A DNA stretch of 7,569 nucleotides. Origin: Butyrivibrio sp. (lineage in GTDB: Bacteria; Bacillota_A; Clostridia; Lachnospirales; Lachnospiraceae). Position numbers and translations under genes: made by a program. Positions 1 to 5,908 of the stretch are shown here, in pieces. How positions within the stretch are numbered: position 1 is the first letter of the stretch; each line of letters starts with the position of its first letter. The stretch lies in assembly GCA_017996845.1 (NCBI GenBank), contig JAGOGF010000120.1, positions 1 to 7,569 on the forward strand, read 5' to 3'. The notes below the pieces were generated by a model that did not search any database, was not told where the DNA came from, and saw only the letters and a program-made list of their open reading frames with translations.

Positions 1-98
1 CAGGAAAATGTGTACAATGATGTATATGGATATCAGGATGCTTCAGGAGCTGTCATATTCTATGAAAATGTAGTTACTACAAAGAATACAGCTACTGC
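1..98 (+). repeat. 98-bp exact direct repeat, copy 1 (window edge)
   Basis: Every base from 1 to 98 matches 1372-1469, and the match ends at 99 (T here, A at 1470). Because copy 1 starts at the window edge, the true repeat may be longer. In its original frame it encodes part of the secreted protein at 625-1608 (around residues 250-282), but here it has no start codon or upstream part of that gene. It runs directly into DUF2798-type coding sequence in a different frame. The identity is seen directly; whether it is a biological duplication or an assembly-edge artefact cannot be decided from the window. Confidence 0.95.
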
Positions 99-127
99 TG
101 TGGCAGGCAGTTGCAGAAGCATCCTAT

Positions 128-493
128 ATGTGGATGTTTGTGTTTCTGTTTTCCAGCCTGTGGGGCAATCGGATCGGACATGCAATTGCCGGCAGAATGA
201 TTTGTCCGGAAAAAGACAGTGACTTTTTATGTACTTTGATTCGTGCTTCCTGTACGGTATGGATCATGTGCCCGACTATGAGCATGGTGGCGACGATTCT
301 GTTTAATATCATACAGGGAGGTGCTTTGGTGTACCAGCTTCCGGCGATATGGATCGGAACTGTGATCAAGAATTTTCCTATGGCACTGTTATGGAATCTG
401 TTTGCGGCAGGTCCATTTACACGATGGATTTTTCAAATGATTTTTCGCAGGAAAAAGCAGCTTAAAAAGATAAAATCAGATGAAGCCGCCTGA
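128..493 (+). CDS. DUF2798-type membrane protein, 5'-truncated
   Basis: This is the C-terminal part of a small integral membrane protein that I assign to the DUF2798 family by pattern: charged MICPEKDSD-like loop, a helix with WIMCPTMSMVATILF, then KNFPMALLWNLFAAGPFTRWIF and a basic tail (RRKKQLKKIK). The function of the family is not known to me. Homologous-looking sequence in this frame begins upstream of the ATG at 128, at about base 101 (W-Q-A-V-A-E-A-S-Y), and the ATG has no ribosome binding site. The real N-terminus, probably another transmembrane segment, is therefore missing. It is replaced by the 98-bp repeat, in which this frame meets a stop at 71-73. The fragment ends at TGA 491-493. 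No terminator hairpin is obvious after it. The family call is moderately sure; the truncation is clear. Confidence 0.65.
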   Translation: MWMFVFLFSSLWGNRIGHAIAGRMICPEKDSDFLCTLIRASCTVWIMCPTMSMVATILFNIIQGGALVYQLPAIWIGTVIKNFPMALLWNLFAAGPFTRWIFQMIFRRKKQLKKIKSDEAA

Positions 494-534
494 AATGTAT
501 AAATATGTAGATTTTGTGAATTAGAGTATATATA

Positions 535-564
535 TTGCATGTACTGCAAAAAAAGTCCTATAAT
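535..564 (+). promoter_or_regulatory. Putative sigma-A promoter of the secreted-protein gene
   Basis: A perfect -10 box TATAAT lies at 559-564, about 60 bases before the gene start. The best -35 partner is TTGCAT at 535-540 with an 18-bp spacer, a weak match to TTGACA. An inverted repeat, TTGCA (535-539) and TGCAA (545-549) with a 5-base centre, overlaps the -35 and could be a protein-binding site. Transcription would start near 571. The -10 box is convincing, the rest less so. Confidence 0.5.
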
Positions 565-624
565 TTCTGATAACGGCAGGTAAGTGTGCGATAACAGGCT
601 GAACAGAAATGTGATGGAGGGAAA

Positions 625-1608
625 TTGCAGGATATGAATCGATTATGCAGAAAAGGACTTAACAAGGTATCTGTAACATTACTGACAGTTGCAGCAGGTA
701 TTATTCTGACAGGAACACCGGTTTTTGCACAAGAAACCACACAGAGCAGCGGTACAGCAAGCGTGGGAAGTGGTGTTAAGGGAAATGATACGGGCAGTAC
801 GACCATGAAAGCGATTGTGACAAGTGATGATGCGGCAGCATATACAATCAAAATTGATGGGGCGATTGCAAAAATAAGTGTCGGCGGACTAAAAGGTTAT
901 GTCATATTATCGGCAGATCGTACCAAAGCAGGAATTTATGTGAATGGAGAACAGGTTTTTTCTATTAATGTTGATGCTGAGGGAACAGGGACGACCAAAA
1001 TCAATTCAATTGGAGTGGGAAATATCGGGATGGATGCTTCGGCAGTACATTCTATGACATATGATGACATCGCTGCTTCAACGTCTTCTTATGCAGAGAT
1101 TGCAACATATACCGGTGCGGATACACTATTTGTAAATACAGTGACGACAGGAACGCCCGGGGTGATGAAGACATCCGGAAGTACTGCAGTGAAGGCAAAA
1201 GAAACGGTATACCAGAATGGTAAAGTTCTTACTGTTCTGGAAGGCGGACCGATCAATTATGCATCGGCGTTGACAGATTATGAGATTTCCTATATAACAC
1301 CACAGGATGCAATTGATAATCTGGATAAGAATCGCGTGCAGTTTGTGATACATCATAAAGATTATTCCAGGCAGGAAAATGTGTACAATGATGTATATGG
1401 ATATCAGGATGCTTCAGGAGCTGTCATATTCTATGAAAATGTAGTTACTACAAAGAATACAGCTACTGCAGCACAGGCAGAGGTGTCCACATGGTATCGC
1501 CGTGGAACGGACGGAAAGTATTATACAGTGGATCTATATGGTAATATAACGGATACAGAAACGGGATATCATTATGACTTAGCCACTAATTCGATGATTT
1601 CCGGTTGA
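625..1608 (+). CDS. Secreted protein of unknown function
   Basis: A 327-residue protein (324 if started at the second codon choice) with a clear Sec signal peptide: basic n-region (RLCRKGLNK), hydrophobic core VSVTLLTVAAGIILTGT, and a cleavage site after PVFA before QETTQ. There is no lipobox cysteine, LPXTG motif or transmembrane anchor, so it should be released or held non-covalently outside the cell. The mature part starts with a Ser/Gly/Thr-rich linker followed by beta-rich sequence, and ends with a Tyr-rich stretch (STWYRRGTDGKYYTVDLYGN). I recognise no domain. The start is ambiguous: TTG at 625 lies 3-4 bases after GGAGGG (616-621), while ATG at 634 lies 12 bases after it; both give the same signal peptide. 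Bases 1372-1469 are repeated at the window start. The gene appears monocistronic, with its own promoter and a strong terminator. Confidence 0.8.
   Translation: MQDMNRLCRKGLNKVSVTLLTVAAGIILTGTPVFAQETTQSSGTASVGSGVKGNDTGSTTMKAIVTSDDAAAYTIKIDGAIAKISVGGLKGYVILSADRTKAGIYVNGEQVFSINVDAEGTGTTKINSIGVGNIGMDASAVHSMTYDDIAASTSSYAEIATYTGADTLFVNTVTTGTPGVMKTSGSTAVKAKETVYQNGKVLTVLEGGPINYASALTDYEISYITPQDAIDNLDKNRVQFVIHHKDYSRQENVYNDVYGYQDASGAVIFYENVVTTKNTATAAQAEVSTWYRRGTDGKYYTVDLYGNITDTETGYHYDLATNSMISG
1372..1469 (+). repeat. 98-bp exact direct repeat, copy 2 (inside secreted-protein gene)
   Basis: Identical to bases 1-98. This copy is in its natural coding context, and the reading frame is intact across both of its edges, so it is the likely original. 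Just past the end of the identity, both copies share CAGGCAG (104-110 and 1474-1480), offset by one base relative to the repeat. Confidence 0.95.
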
Positions 1609-1659
1609 TTGCAGGATAGTATATATATAGAAATATTTGTTTGTATGAAGATGTGAAAT

Positions 1660-1699
1660 AAAAATTGTCCCCGGGTGATGAAATCCGGGGACAATTTTT
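1660..1699. terminator. Bidirectional intrinsic terminator between convergent genes
   Basis: A perfect 15-bp inverted repeat: AAAAATTGTCCCCGG (1660-1674) and its reverse complement (1685-1699), with a 10-base loop. The GC-rich core next to the loop and the A/T-rich outer part give a U-tract in both directions. It lies 51 bases after the stop of the plus-strand secreted-protein gene and 28 bases beyond the stop of the minus-strand SIMPL gene, so it can end both transcripts. Confidence 0.93.
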
Positions 1700-1727
1700 G
1701 CAGTGATAATATATTTCTCTTACAGTT

Positions 1728-2477
1728 TTATTTGATCGAATATTGCAGATTAACGGTTATGGTAGCTGTTTTCTCTCTGGAAGAAGTATCCAGTGCACCA
1801 TCATAGGAATAATTGGAAGTACCGGAATTTTTGGCTGTAATCTGGAAAACACCAAGATCAGAGCTGGTCAGTTTTCCAACCTGTGATCCGGTTTGCTTGG
1901 CCATAATATCCACCCGCTGTTTGGCATTTTTGGTAGCTTTTTCAATCAGATCAAGTTTTACGTCATCCAGTTTGGAGCAATAATATTCAGGAGAAGCGGA
2001 GGTAAAGGTAATACCGGAGGCCAGCAGACTCGAAATATCACGGGATATTTTTTCAACTGTATCAATATTGGAGGATGTTACAACAATACCCTGCGTAAGA
2101 TCATAACCGGTAGGCGTTGCAGAAGTCTGATTGCCATTAATATCATAAGAGTAGCTGTAGCTCTGTGATATATCTACAGAATTGAATACGATTTCAGAAT
2201 CCTTGACACCATTGTCGGTCAGGTACTTCTTGACCTGCGCGGCGTCACTTTTAATCGTGGCATAGGCAGCCTGGGAAGTTGAGTCGTGAGCGGAAAAAGA
2301 ACCGCGCCATACGATCAGATCAGATTCAAAATCTACACTTGCGGAACCGGTAGCACTGATATAGTGGCCATAGCTTTTTTTATAGCTCAGGAAGCTGAAG
2401 GCAAGAATCAGACAGCTGATAATAACACTGAAACAGATAATAATTGACGGAAGAACAGAAGAACTTTTCTTTTCCAT
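1728..2477 (-). CDS. Membrane-anchored SIMPL/DUF541 domain protein
   Basis: A 249-residue protein with a short basic N-terminus (MEKKSSS) and one hydrophobic segment (about residues 8-30, VLPSIIICFSVIISCLILAFSF) that should anchor it in the membrane with the rest outside. From about residue 38 it reads as a SIMPL domain (DUF541, the YggE/BP26 group): it opens GSASVDFESD and includes a VKKYLTDNGVKDSEIVFNSV region, a Tyr/Ser-rich SQSYSYSYDINGNQ stretch, a long helix (DLIEKATKNAKQRVDIMAKQTG) and a final beta strand. The biochemical role of the family is not established; links to stress tolerance and outer-envelope complexes are reported for some members. I chose ATG 2477 because GGGG lies 6-7 bases upstream of it. 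An in-frame ATG at 2510 would add 11 residues but sits on a hairpin and lacks a ribosome binding site. The gene has its own promoter and is monocistronic. Confidence 0.85.
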   Translation of the reverse strand: MEKKSSSVLPSIIICFSVIISCLILAFSFLSYKKSYGHYISATGSASVDFESDLIVWRGSFSAHDSTSQAAYATIKSDAAQVKKYLTDNGVKDSEIVFNSVDISQSYSYSYDINGNQTSATPTGYDLTQGIVVTSSNIDTVEKISRDISSLLASGITFTSASPEYYCSKLDDVKLDLIEKATKNAKQRVDIMAKQTGSQVGKLTSSDLGVFQITAKNSGTSNYSYDGALDTSSREKTATITVNLQYSIK

Positions 2478-2492
2478 AACAAGCCCCGTTTC

Positions 2493-2509
2493 TGTGCCTT
2501 TTTGGCACA
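2493..2509. promoter_or_regulatory. Small hairpin in the SIMPL gene leader
   Basis: TGTGCC (2493-2498) and GGCACA (2504-2509) form a perfect 6-bp stem with a 5-base loop (all A in the minus-strand transcript). It sits 15 bases upstream of the preferred SIMPL start codon, just outside the ribosome binding site. It could be a small leader structure or a repressor site; nothing further supports either. Confidence 0.35.
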
Positions 2510-2530
2510 TTTTTATGCATGGTAATGATT

Positions 2531-2552
2531 TATACTCATATATTTGAGCATA
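2531..2552. promoter_or_regulatory. Operator-like inverted repeat over the SIMPL promoter
   Basis: Arms TATACTCA (2531-2538) and TGAGCATA (2545-2552) are complementary at 7 of 8 positions with a 6-base AT-only centre. The repeat covers the minus-strand -10 box and the expected transcription start, where a bound repressor would block RNA polymerase. The symmetry is seen directly; the operator role and any cognate regulator are inferred. Confidence 0.5.
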
Positions 2553-2575
2553 GCATTGTTGGAAGGGAAGGTCAA
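2547..2575 (-). promoter_or_regulatory. Extended -10 promoter of the SIMPL gene
   Basis: Read on the minus strand: -35 TTGACC (2575-2570), a 17-bp spacer, -10 TATGCT (2552-2547), with the extended -10 dinucleotide TG one base upstream of the -10 box. The transcript should start near 2540, giving a leader of about 60 bases. Spacing and both boxes are close to the sigma-A consensus. Confidence 0.75.
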
Positions 2576-2657
2576 TCGACCATGGATTTTTTTTATATTT
2601 GCATTTCAGGACAGGCTGTGATACGGTAATACAGGTTGTAGAATTTCATAATAAAAA

Positions 2658-2738
2658 TAACAAGGGGAGCCGCGAGGCTGAGAGGTGCATATGCACGACC
2701 CTGAACCTGATTTGGATAATGCCAACGTAGGGATGTTA
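2658..2738 (+). promoter_or_regulatory. TPP riboswitch (THI element) aptamer
   Basis: The conserved core is complete and in order: GGGG then GCC...GGCTGAGA (CTGAGA at 2678-2683), ACCCTGAACCTGAT (2698-2711), and GGATAATGCCA with CGTAGGGA (2714-2733). P1 can be drawn as TAACA (2658-2662) with TGTTA (2734-2738). P3 is short and closed by the palindrome GTGCATATGCAC (2685-2696). The element senses thiamine pyrophosphate. Placed before thiM-thiE-thiW-thiD-thiC and followed by a terminator, it should switch the operon off when TPP is plentiful. I found no convincing promoter upstream; CATAAT at 2647-2652 is a possible -10 but has no good -35. Confidence 0.97.
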
Positions 2739-2768
2739 GCGGGATTAGTTTATTATATGATCACACAT

Positions 2769-2798
2769 GCGGCGTCCGGAATCGGGCGCCGTTTTTTT
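2769..2798 (+). terminator. Riboswitch expression-platform terminator
   Basis: The stem CGGCGTCC (2770-2777) with GGGCGCCG (2784-2791) has 8 pairs, one of them G-U, a 6-base loop and a run of seven T (2792-2798). It lies 30 bases past the TPP aptamer, the normal place for ligand-controlled attenuation. I could not settle the antiterminator by eye. GCCGC (2669-2673, inside P2) is complementary to GCGGC (2769-2773) at the base of the terminator, but this is only 5 bp. Confidence 0.92.
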
Positions 2799-2806
2799 GC
2801 GTGTAT

Positions 2807-2983
2807 AAGCAGAGCCATGTGCCTTAGAGCAGACATTGTGCTCGCACAAATGGATGTGAAAAGGCATATGGCGAGTAACACGACCGAGGAGCTGAAAGCT
2901 CCGAAGGTGGTGTCTGCTTTATAGAAAATTGCGTCCGGTGAATATAGAAAATGCTCTGCTTTGGATCGCACTCCGGTGCAGAG
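2807..2983 (+). ncRNA. Unassigned structured RNA in the thiM leader
   Basis: This stretch has no credible gene but pairs extensively. Stem A: GCCATGTGCCTT (2814-2825) with AAGGCATATGGC (2861-2872), 12 pairs including one G-U. Closing stem P1: AAGCAGAGC (2807-2815) with GCTCTGCTT (2953-2961), directly abutting stem A. Stem B: AGCAGACA (2828-2835) with TGTCTGCT (2911-2918); it starts in the loop of stem A and ends outside it, so both together make a pseudoknot. Local hairpins: TTGTG-CTCG-CACAA (2836-2849) and GGAGCT-GAA-AGCTCC (2888-2902). The second sits on a GA/GAA internal loop over CGACC/GGTGG. The 3' arm of P1 can alternatively pair locally (CTCTGC 2954-2959 with GCAGAG 2978-2983), which would be a switch-like choice. 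It would be transcribed only after read-through of the riboswitch terminator, or from its own start. I match it to no known riboswitch or ribozyme. Confidence 0.45.
2913..2978 (+). repeat. Imperfect direct repeat in the leader RNA
   Basis: TCTGCTTT followed by TCCGGTG occurs at 2913-2940 and again at 2955-2978, with 13 and 9 unlike bases between the two blocks. The two TCTGCT blocks are the 3' arms of stem B and stem P1 of the proposed leader RNA, and their 5' arms (AGCAGA at 2808 and 2828) are likewise repeated. The repeats therefore offer exchangeable pairing partners. Confidence 0.6.
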
Positions 2984-3036
2984 GAAGATGTCATTTACAG
3001 GGTCCGTCGGAGGCAGCCGCCTGTAGAAAGGAAAAA

Positions 3037-3801
3037 ATGCAGCAGAAATTATCAGATTTTATAAGGAAAAAGAAACCGATGGTGCATATGATCACAAATT
3101 ATGTGACGGTAAAAGATGTGGTCAATATCGTACTTGCGGCAGGTGGGAGCGCAATTTGTGCAGATGCACCGGAAGAAGCGGCAGATATAACGGCGGTTTC
3201 AGACGCATTGTTGATCAATATCGGGACGCCTTCTGTAAAAGGGCTTGCAGCAATGCTGATTGCAGGCAAAAAGGCAAATGAAAAAGGTATCCCGGTGGTG
3301 CTGGATCCGGTTGGAGCGGGAGCATCCTCTTTCAGGGATGAAATTTTAGCGCAGCTGCTGGAGCAGGTTCATTTTGACTGTATCAGAGGAAATGCAACAG
3401 AAATTGCTTCACTTTGTCATGTTGGAGTCAATCAGAGCGGAGTGGAAGCCGTGGAAAGTTTTTTACCACGGGAGTGCATACAACAGTTGGCAGTATCGAC
3501 AGGGGCGGTAATTGCAGTAACAGGAGAAACAGATCTGATTGCAGATGATAAAAAAATCCGGATGGAAAAAGGCGGTACGGATATTATGAAAAGAATAACA
3601 GGAGCAGGGTGTATGCTGTCAGGACTGATCTGCTGCAGTCTTGGTGCGATGTATGAACAGGAACAGGAAAGAAGTCAAACGGTTGCGCAATGTATCCATT
3701 TATATAATGCTGCAGCAGAAAATGCTGAGCACAAAATGCTTGCGCAGGCTGGCGGAACAGGAACATTTGGCATGTATCTGATAGATGAGATAAGCAGATA
3801 G
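3037..3801 (+). CDS. thiM: Hydroxyethylthiazole kinase
   Basis: Phosphorylates 4-methyl-5-(2-hydroxyethyl)thiazole with ATP in the cytosol, the salvage route to the thiazole half of thiamine. The 254-residue length is usual for the family. Visible marks in order: PMVHMITNYVT (residues 14-24), LLINIGT (58-64), IPVVLDPVGAGAS (85-97), IRGNATEI (116-123), AVTGETD, and the anion-hole/catalytic motif TGAGC (188-192, Cys192), as in the ribokinase-like fold. The start is ATG 3037 with AAAGG 5 bases upstream; the frame is open further upstream, but only across the structured leader. A possible hairpin TACAGG (2996-3001)/CCTGTA (3020-3025) lies just before the ribosome binding site and leaves it free. 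First gene of the TPP-riboswitch operon; thiE follows after 25 bases. Confidence 0.95.
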   Translation: MQQKLSDFIRKKKPMVHMITNYVTVKDVVNIVLAAGGSAICADAPEEAADITAVSDALLINIGTPSVKGLAAMLIAGKKANEKGIPVVLDPVGAGASSFRDEILAQLLEQVHFDCIRGNATEIASLCHVGVNQSGVEAVESFLPRECIQQLAVSTGAVIAVTGETDLIADDKKIRMEKGGTDIMKRITGAGCMLSGLICCSLGAMYEQEQERSQTVAQCIHLYNAAAENAEHKMLAQAGGTGTFGMYLIDEISR

Positions 3802-3826
3802 CAGAAAGGGAGTACGGGCGAAAAAA

Positions 3827-4468
3827 GTGCAGATAGAACGGGAAGCATTGAGATTATATGCAGTGACAGACAGAAGGTGGATAAAGAGACAGACATTTGA
3901 GGAGGCGGTGGAAAAAGCAATTCTGGGAGGCGTGACCATGGTGCAGCTTCGGGAAAAGGAGCTGGATAAAACCCGGTTTCTGCAGGAAGCGCTTGCACTC
4001 AGGACGATTTGTCACAAATATGGAATTTTGCTTCTGATCAATGATGATGTGGAGATATGCAGACTTGCAGGGGCAGATGGTGTTCATATCGGACAGGAAG
4101 ATATGGAGATACACAGAGCAAGGGCCGTTCTGGGAGACGATAAGATAATCGGAGTTACGGTACATAATGTCATAGAAGCAGTTCATGCACAGCAGGCTGG
4201 GGCTGATTATCTGGGGGCAGGAGCGGCTTTTGGTTCGACAACAAAGAAAGACGCACATCCGATCAGCAGAGCCGATTATTGTAATATTACTGCAAATGTA
4301 CAGATTCCGGTGGTTGCAATAGGAGGAATCTGTGCAGAGAATATAGAACAGCTTTGCGGATGCGGACTTTCAGGCGCAGCTGTCATATCGGGAATTTTTG
4401 CACAAAGTGATATTGAGCAGGCAGCCAGAGAGATACGCGTACACTGCGATCGGATGAACTGGAAATAG
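3827..4468 (+). CDS. thiE: Thiamine-phosphate synthase
   Basis: Condenses HMP-PP with thiazole phosphate to give thiamine phosphate, releasing pyrophosphate. It is a 213-residue TIM-barrel protein of normal length. Motifs: LYAVTDR (10-16), VQLREK (39-44), LLINDDVEICRLAGADGVHIGQED (68-92, with the Asp/Asn phosphate and metal region), GVTVHN (109-114), the phosphate loop GAGAAFGSTTK (130-140), PVVAIGGI (161-168), and GAAVISGIF near the end. The loop has Ala and Gly where many relatives have Pro (G-P-x-F-P-T). The start is GTG 3827, which matches the family N-terminus just before LYAVTDR. The strong AAAGGGA at 3805-3811 is 15 bases away, rather far, so initiation may use the weaker GGG at 3816-3818. 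It supplies the joining step for the products of its operon neighbours. Confidence 0.95.
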   Translation: MQIEREALRLYAVTDRRWIKRQTFEEAVEKAILGGVTMVQLREKELDKTRFLQEALALRTICHKYGILLLINDDVEICRLAGADGVHIGQEDMEIHRARAVLGDDKIIGVTVHNVIEAVHAQQAGADYLGAGAAFGSTTKKDAHPISRADYCNITANVQIPVVAIGGICAENIEQLCGCGLSGAAVISGIFAQSDIEQAAREIRVHCDRMNWK

Positions 4469-4545
4469 AAAAAAGGATCGGTGCTGCGCCCGACCGGGCA
4501 GTTATCTGCTGCTTTACAAAATATAGTCGCAGTATGAGGGAACAT
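4469..4545 (+). other. thiE-thiW intergenic spacer
   Basis: The longest gap inside the operon coding block (77 bases). It holds a small GC-rich hairpin, GCCC (4488-4491) with GGGC (4496-4499), and a second weak one, GCAG (4498-4501) with CTGC (4506-4509); neither has a U-tract, so I do not call a terminator. No promoter or small gene is seen. The thiW ribosome binding site GAGGG (4536-4540) is at its end. Confidence 0.4.
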
Positions 4546-5049
4546 ATGAAAAAACAGGAAATCAGGAAAATCACAGTTTCAGGTATGCTGATAGCACTTG
4601 CGGTATCACTTTCAACTTTTTCTATTCCGATCGGAGCATCCAGATGTTTTCCGGTGCAGCATATGGTTAATGTACTTGCCGCGGTATTTTTGGGACCGTT
4701 TTATGGAGTGTCAATTGCGTTTTGCACATCACTGATCCGGAATCTGATGGGGACAGGTACACTGATGGCATTTCCCGGCAGTATGCTGGGTGCTTTGTGC
4801 TGCGGTATGACATATCGCTATGTTGGAAAGCTTTTGCCGACTTATCTGGCAGAAATATTTGGAACGGGGGTTCTGGGGGGATTGCTGGCATATCCGGTTG
4901 CAGTATATCTTATGGGAAAACAGGCCGCACTTTTTGCTTATATCATTCCATTTCTGATCAGTACCTGCGGTGGAACCTTCGCGGCAGCTATTCTGATCGG
5001 AGTCCTCTATCGTACACATGTGTTCAGATATCTGCAGAAGGTATGGTGA
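4546..5049 (+). CDS. thiW: Thiazole-precursor ECF transporter S component ThiW
   Basis: A 167-residue integral membrane protein of the ThiW family, the predicted substrate-binding (S) subunit of an energy-coupling-factor importer for hydroxyethylthiazole. It has about five hydrophobic segments (roughly residues 11-29, 40-60, 73-90, 97-123 and 128-153). The family signature PIGASRCFPVQHMVNVL after helix 1 and the GTGTLMAFPGSMLGA loop are both clear. The shared energizing module (EcfA, EcfA', EcfT) is not in the window and is probably encoded elsewhere. I chose ATG 4546 because GAGGG lies 5 bases upstream; the ATG at 4534 overlaps that site and would add four residues. The position beside thiM fits an import-then-phosphorylate route for thiazole. 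The substrate is known for the family by genomic context and is inferred here. Confidence 0.93.
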   Translation: MKKQEIRKITVSGMLIALAVSLSTFSIPIGASRCFPVQHMVNVLAAVFLGPFYGVSIAFCTSLIRNLMGTGTLMAFPGSMLGALCCGMTYRYVGKLLPTYLAEIFGTGVLGGLLAYPVAVYLMGKQAALFAYIIPFLISTCGGTFAAAILIGVLYRTHVFRYLQKVW

Positions 5050-5067
5050 AACAAAAAGGAGGGGTAT

Positions 5068-5877
5068 ATGCATACGGTTTTAACTATTGCGGGGAGCGAT
5101 TGCAGCGCAGGAGCCGGTATTCAGGCAGATATGAAGACAATGTTTGCAAACGGTACCTATGCGATGACGGTACTGACAGCGCTTACAGCACAGAACACAA
5201 TGGGTATATCAGATATTATGGAAGTTCCTGCAGATTTTGTAAAAGAGCAGATTGACAGTATTTATGCCGATATCGAACCGGAAGCCGTCAAAATCGGAAT
5301 GATGGGGTCGGAAGAAAATATTCTTGTGATTGCAGATCGCTTATCGGCATACCGGGCGCAGCCAATTGTACTGGATCCGGTCATGGTCTCTACGAGTGGT
5401 ACCAGACTGCTCAGTGATCAGTCGGTTATATTGATGCGGCAGAAACTGTTTCCGATCGTTACACTTCTGACACCGAATATACCGGAGGCAGAGGTGCTGT
5501 CAGGGCAACGTATTTCTTCGGCAAATGAAATGGAAACGGCAGCCGGGCTGATCGGTAAATCCGCTCACTGTGCTGTTTTAATAAAGGGCGGTCACTTTTC
5601 AGGTAACGCAAATGATCTTCTTTGGGAAAAAAATCATATGGAATGGATATATGGTAAAAAAATAGCAAATGACAATACACATGGAACAGGCTGTACTCTT
5701 TCAAGTGCAATTGCGGCAAATCTGGCAAAAGGCTTTTTACTGTATGAGAGCGTAAAAAGAGCAAAAGCATATGTCGGAGATGTGATTGCAGCGAATATGA
5801 ATCTGGGGCATGGAAAAGGACCACTGGATCACGGGGCTGGTGTAACCGGAATATATATGGAAAGAGAAAATGGATAA
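5068..5877 (+). CDS. thiD: Hydroxymethylpyrimidine/phosphomethylpyrimidine kinase
   Basis: Phosphorylates HMP and HMP-P with ATP to reach HMP-PP, the pyrimidine substrate of ThiE. The protein has 269 residues, standard for the ribokinase-like ThiD family. Motifs: [20 protein letters not shown] at the N-terminus (the usual SDSSGGAG has Cys and Ala substitutions here), [58 protein letters not shown], and the catalytic [20 protein letters not shown], then GHGKGPLDH. An excellent ribosome binding site, AAGGAGG (5056-5062), is 5 bases before ATG 5068, and 18 bases separate it from thiW. There is no fused ThiE or ThiN domain at the C-terminus. Confidence 0.96.
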   Translation: MHTVLTIAGSDCSAGAGIQADMKTMFANGTYAMTVLTALTAQNTMGISDIMEVPADFVKEQIDSIYADIEPEAVKIGMMGSEENILVIADRLSAYRAQPIVLDPVMVSTSGTRLLSDQSVILMRQKLFPIVTLLTPNIPEAEVLSGQRISSANEMETAAGLIGKSAHCAVLIKGGHFSGNANDLLWEKNHMEWIYGKKIANDNTHGTGCTLSSAIAANLAKGFLLYESVKRAKAYVGDVIAANMNLGHGKGPLDHGAGVTGIYMERENG

Positions 5878-5908
5878 TGCTGTAAAACAGCATGAAAAGG
5901 AGAATACT

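Noticed and set aside
10..222. Open frame across the left-edge repeat
   Set aside because: It is the repeated fragment of the secreted-protein gene read past the junction into the wrong frame of the DUF2798 gene; there is no start signal.
2478..2510. 11-residue N-terminal extension of the SIMPL protein
   Set aside because: The ATG at 2510 lies next to a hairpin without a ribosome binding site, and the MEKKSSS start gives a better membrane-anchor topology.
2871..2885. GCGAGTAACACGACC resembling a 16S rRNA segment
   Set aside because: Only a short string matches; the flanks are unlike rRNA, so it is a chance likeness.
2685..2924. 79-codon frame beginning inside the TPP aptamer
   Set aside because: Its ATG is part of riboswitch stem P3 with no ribosome binding site, and it crosses the terminator and the structured leader. 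The product resembles nothing.
2929..3036. N-terminal extension of thiM from TTG 2929
   Set aside because: It has no homology to ThiM and lies on the leader RNA; ATG 3037 has a good ribosome binding site and the family N-terminus.
2800..3036. Second TPP aptamer, GEMM, glycine riboswitch, hammerhead or group II intron domain V in the thiM leader
   Set aside because: No second CTGAGA/CCTGAT pair is present. The CACTCCGGT, CCGAAGG and CTGAAAG strings resemble pieces of these RNAs, but the required surrounding motifs are absent.
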